A DNA stretch of 64,000 nucleotides from Desulfobacca acetoxidans DSM 11109 (GTDB taxonomy: Bacteria; Desulfobacterota; Desulfobaccia; Desulfobaccales; Desulfobaccaceae): positions 1 through 64,000 of the forward strand of contig NC_015388.1 in assembly GCF_000195295.1 (NCBI RefSeq), read 5' to 3'. This document shows positions 36,535-45,247 of the stretch, one piece after another (the stretch's first letter is position 1; every line of letters begins with the position of its first letter). The notes below the pieces were generated by a model that saw nothing but the letters and a program-made list of their open reading frames with translations, searched no databases and was not told where the DNA came from. The position numbers and the translations under genes were made by a program.

Positions 36535-37995
36535 ATGAATATCAAGCCAGATCCCAGTTCCCGAAAGAAATTGCTTTATGGCTCCGGCTCCGCCGCGGCT
36601 GTGCTCATTGTACTGGCCATTTTGGTCTTCTTGGCCCTCCTGGCGGAACGCTATCCCTGGCGATTGGACCTGACTGCCGATAAAAGTCAATCTCTGTCCA
36701 TTATTACCAAGAATAAGCTGGCAGAGGTAAAAGAACCCCTCAAACTCACGGCCTTCCTTCCTGAGGGGCAGTCGGACCGCCAGGCAGCTAAAGAGGTGCT
36801 GGATAGCTATCAGTATCAGAACCGCCAGCTCTCGGTCAGGATCGTCGATCCCGAGCGCCAACCTTTAGAGGCCCAGCAGGCCGGCTATCGCCAACCCGGC
36901 AACGTCCTGTTAGAGTATCAAGGGCGTCGGCAGTTGGCCAACGCCGCGACGGAAGAAAACTTGACCAACGCCATCCGCAAGCTGTTACACCCGCAGAGTA
37001 AAAAAGTCTATTTCCTTACCGGGCATGGTGAGCGCGGGCTGAAAGAATCGGAGCGCGGAAATTTTCACGTGGCCCGCCAATCCCTGACCAACGAAGGTAT
37101 AGAGGTCCAGGACCTAAACCTCTTGACCCAGAGCCAGGTCCCAACCGATGCCTCGGTCTTGATCCTGGCGGGACCGGTAAGGCCTCTGTTTGCCAGCGAG
37201 ATAAAAGCTATAGAAAATTACCTGCAGCGGGGGGGCCGGGTCCTGGTTCTCTTGGAACCCTATAAAGACGCCGGACTTGAGGAATTCCTTACCGGCTACG
37301 GCCTTGAACTGGATAACCGTCTGATCCTGGATGACAATCAAGTCAGCCGCGCCCTCGGGGCCAGCATCACCATGCCCCTGGTAATTCAATATGGCAACCA
37401 CCGCATCACCCAGGATTTCAGCAACGTGGTGACGATTTTCCCGTTGGCCCGGCCCCTATATCTAGCTAAGGAGCCTCCGCAAGGCGTGCATCTCTTTCCC
37501 TTGGCCAATACCACCAGCACCAGTTGGGCGATTGCCGGGCAGGAGCGGCTGAAGAGTGGGAAAGCCGAATTTAATCAACAGACCGATCGCAAGGGGCCCT
37601 TTACCTTGGCCGCTTTGGTCGAAAAACGCTTGAGTGCGAAGGCCCCGGGCGGAAAGCCCGAATCTGAAAAACCTGGAACAGCAGCCGAAAAACCCGACAC
37701 TCCCAACCCGGCCCTCGAAAAAATCGCCTATCTCATCGTCATCGGCAACACGGACTTCGCCGACAGCCGTTATTTCAACCTGTCCGGGAATGGCGATCTC
37801 TTTCTCAATACAGTTAATTTTCTTGCCGGCGAAGAAACCCAGATCGCCATCCGCAGTGAGGAAAAGAAAGCCAAACCGCTGATCCTGACCGGATACCAGG
37901 GCTGGTCCCTGTTCCTGGTCTGCCTGGTCCTCATACCTCTGGCCGTTATTATCGCCGGGGTCAATGCCTATGTCAGAAGAAGGAGTCGGCGATGA
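36535..37995 (+). CDS. Gld-family periplasmic ABC component
   Basis: This 486-residue protein has a signal-anchor near the N-terminus (about 20-43), a periplasmic ABC_transp_aux domain (about 50-435) starting with RLDLTADKSQSLS and KVYFLTGHGERGL, and a C-terminal membrane helix (about 458-480) ending in RRRSRR. This is the GldG architecture. A Lys/Pro/Glu-rich, low-complexity linker lies at about 370-400. ATG 36535 is two bases after the permease stop and follows GAGAGG. Its stop overlaps the next start by four bases. Confidence 0.85.
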   Translation: MNIKPDPSSRKKLLYGSGSAAAVLIVLAILVFLALLAERYPWRLDLTADKSQSLSIITKNKLAEVKEPLKLTAFLPEGQSDRQAAKEVLDSYQYQNRQLSVRIVDPERQPLEAQQAGYRQPGNVLLEYQGRRQLANAATEENLTNAIRKLLHPQSKKVYFLTGHGERGLKESERGNFHVARQSLTNEGIEVQDLNLLTQSQVPTDASVLILAGPVRPLFASEIKAIENYLQRGGRVLVLLEPYKDAGLEEFLTGYGLELDNRLILDDNQVSRALGASITMPLVIQYGNHRITQDFSNVVTIFPLARPLYLAKEPPQGVHLFPLANTTSTSWAIAGQERLKSGKAEFNQQTDRKGPFTLAALVEKRLSAKAPGGKPESEKPGTAAEKPDTPNPALEKIAYLIVIGNTDFADSRYFNLSGNGDLFLNTVNFLAGEETQIAIRSEEKKAKPLILTGYQGWSLFLVCLVLIPLAVIIAGVNAYVRRRSRR

Positions 37996-39419
37996 GCGGC
38001 AGAAAAGTTTTATGGTACCTCATGGTCCTCCTGCTGGCGGCTGGCGGCTACTTTTTATCGGAATTTTATCAATCCCGTCGGGAAGTCCAGGAACAGGCCG
38101 CCAAAAAAATCTTTGACGTCAAAACCGCAGACATCGGCAGCCTGGCCTTGAGAAGCGACAAGGGGGAGATCATTCTGCAACCCATTCCCGCCACCGAAAA
38201 ACCCGCCGCCGAGGGCAAGAAATCCGATACAACGGTGTCCCCTCCGGCAAGACAGTGGCGCCTCGTCAAACCTATTGTCGCCAAAGCCGATGACCCCATT
38301 GTCAACTCCATGCTTGACACGTTGGCAGAATTAAAAATGCAGCGCCAGTTTGAACCTACGTCGGCTGAAAACCTGAAAGATTTCGGACTGGAGAAACCGA
38401 TTCTGATAGTCGAATTTCGGGTTGGGGACCAAAAGCACCAACTTCGATTCGGCATCAAGGTTCCCGGTAACTGCAGCTATTATGCCCAAAAAGACCAAGA
38501 CCCTAAATTGTTGTTGATCAATGCCGCCGATAAGGAGGCCCTGGATCGAACCCTCACCGCTTTGCGCCGGAAGACTATCTTTTCTTTAAAACCTGATGCG
38601 GTTCATGAAATCAGACTGATCAATGGCAGACAGAAATTGGTATTGCAGAAAAAAGGTCCCTCGGAGTGGATCCCGTCAGGCCAACCCCAGACCAGACTAC
38701 GGGCCGACCGGATCGATTCTTTCCTCCGAAGTCTGTCGTTGGCTCAAGCGGCGGAATTTGTCGCTGAGAAAGCCGATGATCCGAAGAAATATGGCCTGTC
38801 GCCAAGGTCAGCCATCCACCTCACCCTGGTCGGCCCGGATCGGGAGGAAACCCTGCTGTTAGGCGGCAAACAGGGTGAGCGTTTCTACGCCCAGAAACAA
38901 GACTCGTCCACTATCTTCCTGGTGGACAAATCACTGGCGGAAAAATTTCCCGCCTCTTACGAGGCCCTCCAAGACCGACGCCTCTGGGCCGGCAAGGATG
39001 ACGAGGTCCAGAAAATAGCCTGGGGACCGCCGGATAAACCGGCCACCGCTACCCGGGAACAGGACGCCTGGAAAATCCAATTGCCTGACAGTCCCCCCCA
39101 CCAGCAGACCACCGTCAAATTCGGCCTGGCCTTGTGGAGACTGAAGGAGATCGAATATGATCGACTGTTAACCTCTCGCCAGGCCAAACCCTCACCCCCG
39201 GTCTTCACCCTGACGCTTGTCGGAGCAGAGGGCAAACCTTTATTCCGCTTGGAAGAACTTAAGCCTGAAAAGGATCTGATACGGGTGAGTTTTTCACAAG
39301 GACAGGAAACCCAAACTGCTCTTGTTCCCGCCAAATCCTTGGATGACCTCAAACAGGACCTGGACCGCCTCTCCCGGCCGGTGGTCCAAGACCAGAAGCA
39401 GTCTCAGGAGGGGAAGTGA
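37992..39419 (+). CDS. DUF4340 protein, last gene of Gld-type cluster
   Basis: This 475-residue protein has one N-terminal membrane anchor (WYLMVLLLAAGGYFLSEF) and repeated DUF4340 alpha/beta units outside the membrane. Phrases such as LKDFGLEKPILIVEF and PKKYGLSPRSAIHLTLVG show the repeat of an L-x-x-Y/F-G-L-x-P core. DUF4340 proteins regularly accompany GldG-type proteins; their role is unknown. The start overlaps the upstream stop by four bases, and the four genes read as one operon. Confidence 0.82.
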   Translation: MSGRKVLWYLMVLLLAAGGYFLSEFYQSRREVQEQAAKKIFDVKTADIGSLALRSDKGEIILQPIPATEKPAAEGKKSDTTVSPPARQWRLVKPIVAKADDPIVNSMLDTLAELKMQRQFEPTSAENLKDFGLEKPILIVEFRVGDQKHQLRFGIKVPGNCSYYAQKDQDPKLLLINAADKEALDRTLTALRRKTIFSLKPDAVHEIRLINGRQKLVLQKKGPSEWIPSGQPQTRLRADRIDSFLRSLSLAQAAEFVAEKADDPKKYGLSPRSAIHLTLVGPDREETLLLGGKQGERFYAQKQDSSTIFLVDKSLAEKFPASYEALQDRRLWAGKDDEVQKIAWGPPDKPATATREQDAWKIQLPDSPPHQQTTVKFGLALWRLKEIEYDRLLTSRQAKPSPPVFTLTLVGAEGKPLFRLEELKPEKDLIRVSFSQGQETQTALVPAKSLDDLKQDLDRLSRPVVQDQKQSQEGK

Positions 39420-39461
39420 TTGCCATGGGTTGCAGCGGTCGGTTTTTTGGACTGTAGGACT

Positions 39462-39496
39462 GCAGTAGGGCGAGAAAGCGAAGTGCATCCCGCCTT
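39462..39496. repeat. Dispersed element, AAAGCGAAG core, copy 2
   Basis: GCAGTAGGGCGAGAAAGCGA and the following bases to CCCGCCTTTT match the element at 16688-16729. The GGGCG and CCCGCC ends can pair, giving a short hairpin. Confidence 0.5.
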
Positions 39497-39523
39497 TTGC
39501 ATCTGATGGGATTACTGAGTAAA

Positions 39524-40456
39524 TTAAGCTGTCGGCCGTGGGTACAAACCGGCGCCCTTAACCAGTTCGGGCACTTTTTCTTCCCATTCAATGGCCATTA
39601 TGTGGAAACCCTTGACGCCGTTCAACCCTTTCAGTTCCTGCATCATTTCGATGGCCAGCCTGATCCCTTCTTCCGCCTGCTTTTCCTTGGGAACGCCTTT
39701 CAGCCGCTCAATAAGGTTATCGGGTACATCCATCCCCGGCACCCTGGATTTCATATAACGCGCCATCCCCAGACTCTTAAAAGGAGTAATGCCAGCCAAA
39801 ATGTGCACTTTTTGGGTCAGACCTTTGTCAACTGCGATCTTTAGCCATTCTTTGAACTTGGGAATATTATAAATGCACTGGGTCTGAATGAACTCCGCCC
39901 CGGCCTTAATCTTTTTGGCGAGCCGCATGGCCCGGACAAGTACATTGGGCCCGGCAAAGGGGTTTTCGGCAGCGCCCACAAACATATTGGGACGCGAGGG
40001 CAGGTCAAAACCGCTCATCAGCTTGCCCTCATCCCGCATCAGCCTGACGGTCTCCAGCAATTGAACAGAGTCCAGATCAAAGACGTTGGCCGAAGCCGCG
40101 TGGTCGCCGAAAATCTGATGGTCGCCCGTGAGACAGAGGATATTGTTGATACCGAAAGAAGCCGCACCCAGGATGTCGCTCTGTATGGCGATGCGGTTGC
40201 GGTCCCGGGTAGTCATCTGCATCACCGGTTCCAACCCCATCTGTTTCAGCCTGATACAGGCGGCCAGGCTGCATAACCTCACTACTGAGGTCTGGTTATC
40301 GGTTACATTGATCGCATCCACATAATCTTTAATCAGATTCGCCTTATGTTCGATCTCGGCCCCATCGGTGCTTCGGGGAGGACCTATTTCCGAAGTGACC
40401 GCCTGCTGCCCGGAAGCCAGGATTTTTTCTAAAGTGCTTGGTGTCTTGACGCTCAT
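39524..40456 (-). CDS. metF: 5,10-methylenetetrahydrofolate reductase
   Basis: This 310-residue flavoprotein interconverts methylene-THF and methyl-THF. The TIM-barrel family segments are visible: VTSEIGPPRSTDGAEI, DAINVTDNQTSVVR, MQMTTRDRNR and FIQTQCIYNIPKF. I chose ATG 40456, seven bases after AAGGA, although other starts lie up to nine codons upstream. It is the last gene of mvhD-metV-metF. In Wood-Ljungdahl organisms MetF works with MetV rather than directly with NADH, and the adjacent metV supports that here. Confidence 0.9.
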   Translation of the reverse strand: MSVKTPSTLEKILASGQQAVTSEIGPPRSTDGAEIEHKANLIKDYVDAINVTDNQTSVVRLCSLAACIRLKQMGLEPVMQMTTRDRNRIAIQSDILGAASFGINNILCLTGDHQIFGDHAASANVFDLDSVQLLETVRLMRDEGKLMSGFDLPSRPNMFVGAAENPFAGPNVLVRAMRLAKKIKAGAEFIQTQCIYNIPKFKEWLKIAVDKGLTQKVHILAGITPFKSLGMARYMKSRVPGMDVPDNLIERLKGVPKEKQAEEGIRLAIEMMQELKGLNGVKGFHIMAIEWEEKVPELVKGAGLYPRPTA

Positions 40457-40550
40457 TCCTTCATCCTTGTCTGCACTCATCACTAAAACCGCCGTTCGAT
40501 GCCGCTCGGTTCACCGTTTGGCCTCGAGAGCGGGCTCGTTGATGCCAATG

Positions 40551-41222
40551 TTAGTCTTTTCGGAGATCATCACGAATAATCACCCTCGGGCCGCCGTCCC
40601 GGCTGGTCCGCCAATCCTTGGCAGAAACCGGTTCTTCCAGCCGGTTTAATTGGCCCAGAATCTCCAGCCTTTCATAGATGAGATGCCAGGCGCAGGGTAT
40701 ATCCTTGTTGACCTCACATTTCCCGTTATCGGAGCCGCCGCACGGTCCGTTGAGCATCCGTTTGGAACAGCGGGCAATGGGACAGATGCCGCCTGTACTC
40801 GCCAGGATGCATTGGCCACAGCCGGCACAGCGTTCTTCATACCGCCCCCGCTCAGCATTGATGCCCATAAAGTGGGTGTTAACCCCTGGAAAAACAATCT
40901 TGTGATAATACATCTCAGTCAAATACTGGATGCCGCAGCCGCAGGCGAGAGAAATGACGGCGTCGGCATTTTCGACTAGGTCTTTTATTCCGGCCAGATA
41001 CTCTTTATCGCACTGTCTGGTCACCGTAGTCTCAATCACTTCATGATCCTTGCCCGCCTGAGTATAGTAAAGTCGCAGAGCCGAGCCGAGAATCTTGGCC
41101 TCTTTCATCCCTCCCGCTTCGCAGACGGTAACACAGCCGTCACAGCCTACAATCAGAATATTAGAAAAGTCTTTGACATAATCGATGATCTCCTCCAGCG
41201 GTTTCGGTGTTGCCTTGATCAT
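40551..41222 (-). CDS. metV: Methylenetetrahydrofolate reductase zinc/FeS subunit MetV
   Basis: This 223-residue protein has a Cys-rich N-terminal half (GCDGCVTVCEAGG, VISLACGCGIQY) and a second set near the middle (CAGCGQCI, CPIARCSKRMLNGPCGG). The last phrase, with NGPCGG and KCEV, is the hallmark of MetV, the electron-transfer partner of MetF in acetogens and many sulfate reducers. It lies between mvhD and metF in the same orientation. Confidence 0.88.
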   Translation of the reverse strand: MIKATPKPLEEIIDYVKDFSNILIVGCDGCVTVCEAGGMKEAKILGSALRLYYTQAGKDHEVIETTVTRQCDKEYLAGIKDLVENADAVISLACGCGIQYLTEMYYHKIVFPGVNTHFMGINAERGRYEERCAGCGQCILASTGGICPIARCSKRMLNGPCGGSDNGKCEVNKDIPCAWHLIYERLEILGQLNRLEEPVSAKDWRTSRDGGPRVIIRDDLRKD

Positions 41223-41242
41223 CAGACGGCCTCCTAAAAAAA

Positions 41243-41671
41243 TTATGCGGCTTTCTTTTCATGAGCCAGACGGATCGGACTGGGACCCAACTTCTTGATC
41301 CGTTCGTCAAATTCACGGCAGATTTCGGCCCATCTGGTCCCCTGGCCGGCAGATAGATTATACATTTCCACGCGGTCCCGGCCGATACCGATCTTCTCAA
41401 GAATCTCCTTGGCCCGGCCGACTCGCTTACGGGCAAAGATATTGCCGTGCACATAGTGGCACTCGCCCTCTAAACAGCCGGCTACAAAGACGCCGTCGGC
41501 TCCCTGCTCAAAAGCCACCAGCAGGTGAATCAGGTCCACCCGCCCGGTGCAGGGGACTTTGACAATATGAATATGCGTTGGATATTGCAGTCTCATCGAA
41601 CCTGCCAGGTCCGCAGCAGAATACGCTCAATAACTACAGCAGAAAGCGATGATCTTGGGTTCGAATTCCAT
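41243..41671 (-). CDS. mvhD: Selenocysteine-containing MvhD (hydrogenase/Hdr FeS subunit)
   Basis: Reading from ATG 41671 (site GGGAG, six bases upstream) gives MEFEPKIIAFCCSY, then in-frame TGA, then AYSAADLAGSMRLQYP and the rest of a standard MvhD (142 residues). MvhD has FCCNWCSY at this point, so TGA replaces a conserved Cys of the 2Fe-2S site and should encode selenocysteine (codon 15). A SECIS-like hairpin follows at 41597-41613. MvhD passes electrons to HdrA; here its neighbours are metV and metF, as in the MetFV-Hdr-Mvh complexes of acetogens, but no hdrABC is present. A gene finder would otherwise start at ATG 41596 and lose the cluster ligands. Confidence 0.88.
41597..41613 (-). promoter_or_regulatory. 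SECIS-like hairpin for mvhD UGA
   Basis: On the mRNA, CGGACCU and AGGUUCG form seven pairs (one G-U) around a three-base loop GGC. The stem starts 14 bases after the UGA and the loop is about 21-23 bases after it. A small loop beginning with G at this distance fits bacterial SECIS elements, which recruit SelB. Confidence 0.7.
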
Positions 41672-41927
41672 GTTCCACTCCCTTTTTTATTATTTTTCCT
41701 CAGCTACCGCAAGTGAATAATGGCATTTTAAGTTGATCCGGTGACCCTTATTATGAACATATGATCCTATATTGTTGATCTGGCCGACTGCTTTGCCATA
41801 GCTCATAACATAAACAATAATTGCCGTAAAGCAAGTGCATCAGAATAAGTCGCTTTTATGTTCCTATGTGAAGAAGGTATGTATGGAACCCGAACGCCTC
41901 CTTGTCCGTTTATTGCCTTTCTTCTCC

Positions 41928-41968
41928 AAAAAAACTGTCGGCCAGGATGCGCCAATCCTGACCGACAG
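41928..41968 (-). terminator. Second strong terminator below the riboswitch
   Basis: A 14-bp stem with one mismatch (CTGTCGGTCAGGAT with ATCCTGGCCGACAG on the minus strand) and six-base loop is followed by seven T residues. It lies 38 bases below terminator 1 and would stop any transcript from the riboswitch promoter that passes the first. Confidence 0.85.
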
Positions 41969-42005
41969 AACGCCATAATGAAGGAGAAAGGAGGAGGCCT
42001 GAGAG

Positions 42006-42041
42006 AAAAAAAACCTCAACCCTCCCTTTGGAGAATTGAGG
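42006..42041 (-). terminator. Terminator in riboswitch expression platform
   Basis: CCTCAA-TTCTCC-AAAG-GGAGGG-TTGAGG on the minus strand folds into a stem with a small internal loop, followed by eight T residues. It is 72 bases below the cobalamin aptamer. Confidence 0.8.
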
Positions 42042-42113
42042 ATTGCACCCTGTTTTCTTGGTCCCCAATACCAGAGCCCCGCTGCCACGGCGAGCAACTC
42101 TGCTGATACAATA

Positions 42114-42267
42114 CAGGCAGGTCTTCTGGCTCCCGGATCAACCTCTTGTCGGCGCCTTCCCGGCTTCTATCTGGCCAGTGGCTTTATGCCGACTTTGTCC
42201 CCGGTTACAGCGGCGGGACCGCGACGGATTCGCACCGTCTTCCCTTTTCATCCCGAAGGAACCTGTT
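42114..42267 (-). ncRNA. Cobalamin riboswitch
   Basis: On the minus strand the aptamer contains the conserved core GGTGCGAATCC, CGGTCCCGCCGCTGTAACCG, the B12 box GCCACTGG, GGGAAGGC and the closing GAGCCAGAAGACCTGCC. These are the defining parts of the cobalamin riboswitch family (Rfam RF00174). A good promoter lies just upstream. Downstream are two terminators in series and no B12-related gene; mvhD begins about 440 bases below the aptamer. The regulated gene is therefore unclear. Confidence 0.92.
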
Positions 42268-42273
42268 CTTCAC

Positions 42274-42302
42274 TTAATATAGCAAATTCCCCTGACTGTC
42301 AA
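42274..42302 (-). promoter_or_regulatory. Promoter of the cobalamin riboswitch
   Basis: On the minus strand TTGACA is followed after 17 bases by TATTAA. The expected start near 42267 is directly at the 5' end of the aptamer. Confidence 0.7.
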
Positions 42303-42434
42303 GCTGATTCACTATTACTCACCCTATCCCACTTAAAATTTTTTAGCAGAGTGGATAACCTGGTTTCCCTAACTTATCCTGGGCGCCAGGATTTTCCTGA
42401 CGCCCGCTATCCCTCTCATTAAATTAGCGACCGG

Positions 42435-43381
<947 letters not shown>

Positions 43382-43433
43382 CTATAACCTCCGTGCTCCT
43401 TTTTTATAACAAATTTCCCTGATCCATAAATCG

Positions 43434-43461
43434 CCCGTAAACCATGAAAGCGGTTTACGGG
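43434..43461. repeat. Perfect 10-bp inverted repeat upstream of mdh
   Basis: CCCGTAAACC and GGTTTACGGG flank ATGAAAGC, about 55 bases upstream of the mdh start. No T-run follows on either strand, so an operator, a leader hairpin or a dispersed element are all possible. The rest of the 43382-43757 gap shows only AT-rich DNA and a GAAACTA-like stretch near 43510. Confidence 0.55.
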
Positions 43462-43757
43462 TGGAACAGGCCTTCTCACCTGTCCAGGAATTATATTTTT
43501 GACCGACAACCAGAAACTAGATTTTCTCCTGAAAGAGTAAAATAATAACGATGAAATGTGCTTATGCTAAATTTTTTTCCTTCCCCATGCAACTAAAAAC
43601 ACACGCTCAATTTTTCGGAAGAGTTCGGCAGAAGCTACTTTCCTGGTTCTCCTAAAAAGTATCTGCCACTCTTTCGCCAATCTTGATTAACTGCTATGCT
43701 GTCAGAGCTGATTTTTGTTGTTCACCTTAATTGAATAAATTTGTCAAGGACAAGCAG

Positions 43758-44555
43758 ATGGTCTTGATTCTCCTGATGTATGTCGGCTTCGGGGCCGTAG
43801 CCGGTATTTTGGCAGGTTTGTTAGGTATTGGCGGGGGTCTGGTCATTGTCCCTATGCTGGTCTTCACTCTCACCTGGCAAGGTGTTCCCAATGAATATAT
43901 CATGCACCTGGCCTTGGCGACCTCCATGGCCAGCATCATCTTCACTTCGGTCTCCAGTTTCTCTGCCCACCACCGACGCGGTGCCGTGCATTGGCTGGTG
44001 GTGCGGCGCATTGCCCTGGGCATCGTTTTGGGGACATTTTTGGGCGCCTGCCTGGCTTCTCGTCTCTCTACGGCGTATCTCAAGGGCGTCTTCGTGGTCT
44101 TCCTCTATTATATGGCCTATCAACTGATCGCCGATCGCAAACCCAAACCCTCCCGCACCCTCCCCGGGCGGCTGGGCATGTTTGCCGTGGGCAATGGCAT
44201 CGGTGTTGTCTCGGCTCTGGTGGGCATTGGCGGCGGCACCCTGTCAGTACCTTTTATGCTCTGGTGCAACCTAACGGTTCACGAGGCTATCGGCACCTCT
44301 GCGGCTATCGGTTTCCCCATCGCCATTGCCGGGACCATCGGCTACATTGTCAACGGCTGGCAGGTTGCGGGTCTACCCGATTATTCCTGGGGTTATGTCT
44401 ATCTTCCGGCCTTGGTGGGCATCGTCGCTGCCAGTGTTCTCACCGCTCCCCTGGGCGTCCGCCTGGCCCACAGCCTCCCCGTCGATAAACTCAAGCGGGT
44501 CTTCGCTATCCTGCTGGCTTTAGTCGGCACGAGGATGCTGTGGGGACTTATTTAG
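43758..44555 (+). CDS. TauE/SafE-family sulfite/sulfonate exporter
   Basis: This protein of about 265 residues has eight predicted membrane helices and the two-fold repeated motif of the TauE/SafE (DUF81) family: VGFGAVAGILAGLLGIGGG at the start and VSALVGIGGGTLSVPFML in the second half. Members export sulfite, sulfoacetate or similar C2 sulfur compounds. ATG 43758 follows AAGGA at seven bases; a TTG nine codons earlier is less likely. No sulfur gene is next to it. Confidence 0.85.
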   Translation: MVLILLMYVGFGAVAGILAGLLGIGGGLVIVPMLVFTLTWQGVPNEYIMHLALATSMASIIFTSVSSFSAHHRRGAVHWLVVRRIALGIVLGTFLGACLASRLSTAYLKGVFVVFLYYMAYQLIADRKPKPSRTLPGRLGMFAVGNGIGVVSALVGIGGGTLSVPFMLWCNLTVHEAIGTSAAIGFPIAIAGTIGYIVNGWQVAGLPDYSWGYVYLPALVGIVAASVLTAPLGVRLAHSLPVDKLKRVFAILLALVGTRMLWGLI

Positions 44556-44622
44556 GACACCGCCCCAACCCCGGCTTGCCTTCCCAACGGGCCTGAAACT
44601 TTGAGAATGAGGTAAAGATAGA

Positions 44623-44641
44623 TTGGGCACTGCCAGCCCAA
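44623..44641. repeat. Dispersed palindrome, TTGGGC arms
   Basis: TTGGGC and GCCCAA flank ACTGCCA. It is a looser relative of the elements at 7026 and 14762, preceded by a purine-rich AAAGATAGA. The rest of 44556-44827 shows no gene. Confidence 0.4.
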
Positions 44642-44827
44642 CAATGCTTTTACAAAAAATTTCGCCGCCACCAGTGGCATAACTTGACGGGAAGAATTAA
44701 CTTAACCTCAATTAGCAGCATCCCGGATTGGAATAGTCCGGTTGATTTTTTCCTCCGGGGTTGAAAAATTTCTCCTGCTTGGTTTCATCGCCAAACATGA
44801 GGCAAAATTATTGTGAGGTTAAGCAAT

Positions 44828-45244
44828 ATGTCTTCTAAACCAAAGGTCGAAATTATTGTCTACGATGCCCCGACCGCAGTTGCTGCCACCGGCTGCGGTT
44901 GTGGCTGCGGTTGCGGCGATCATGATCATGGCCGCGAGCATGGCCCAGGGCACGATCATCATCACATGCATGACGATTGTCTGAGCAAGATCGGCTATGA
45001 TCTGCAAACCCAAGCCATGGCCCTGACCCTGGAAAAGGCCTTTCCAGGCCAGGTGTCGGTGGAATATATCAATGTCCTCAAAGACCCCCGGGGTTCCCGA
45101 TTACCGCAGACGGCCCTCTTGTGTTCCCTTGCCTATCCCACCCCGCTGGTGTATATCAACGGTCAGGGTCGGTTTGCCGGATCGGTGCCGGTGGAGCGTA
45201 TCCGCGACGAAGTCTCTAAACATCTGGCTGTCACAACACATTAA
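44828..45244 (+). CDS. Small thioredoxin-like protein with Cys/His-rich metal loop
   Basis: This protein of about 138 residues opens with a thioredoxin-like strand (KVEIIVYDAP), followed by an inserted stretch of alternating Gly-Cys and His-Asp (residues about 20-48; four Cys as GCGCGCGCG, then many His). The second half returns to a thioredoxin-like pattern with the cis-Pro signature YPTPLVYING. No CxxC redox pair is seen at the usual place. The inserted loop should bind a soft or transition metal such as Ni, Co or Zn. I do not recognise a named family. The SAM hydrolase gene starts three bases after it, so they are likely co-transcribed. Confidence 0.7.
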   Translation: MSSKPKVEIIVYDAPTAVAATGCGCGCGCGDHDHGREHGPGHDHHHMHDDCLSKIGYDLQTQAMALTLEKAFPGQVSVEYINVLKDPRGSRLPQTALLCSLAYPTPLVYINGQGRFAGSVPVERIRDEVSKHLAVTTH

Positions 45245-45247
45245 TTC

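Noticed and set aside
41858-42106. Small genes on either strand over the riboswitch terminators
   Set aside because: Both strands can be read for about 80 codons, but the product is composed of terminator arms and low-complexity parts, with no ribosome site.
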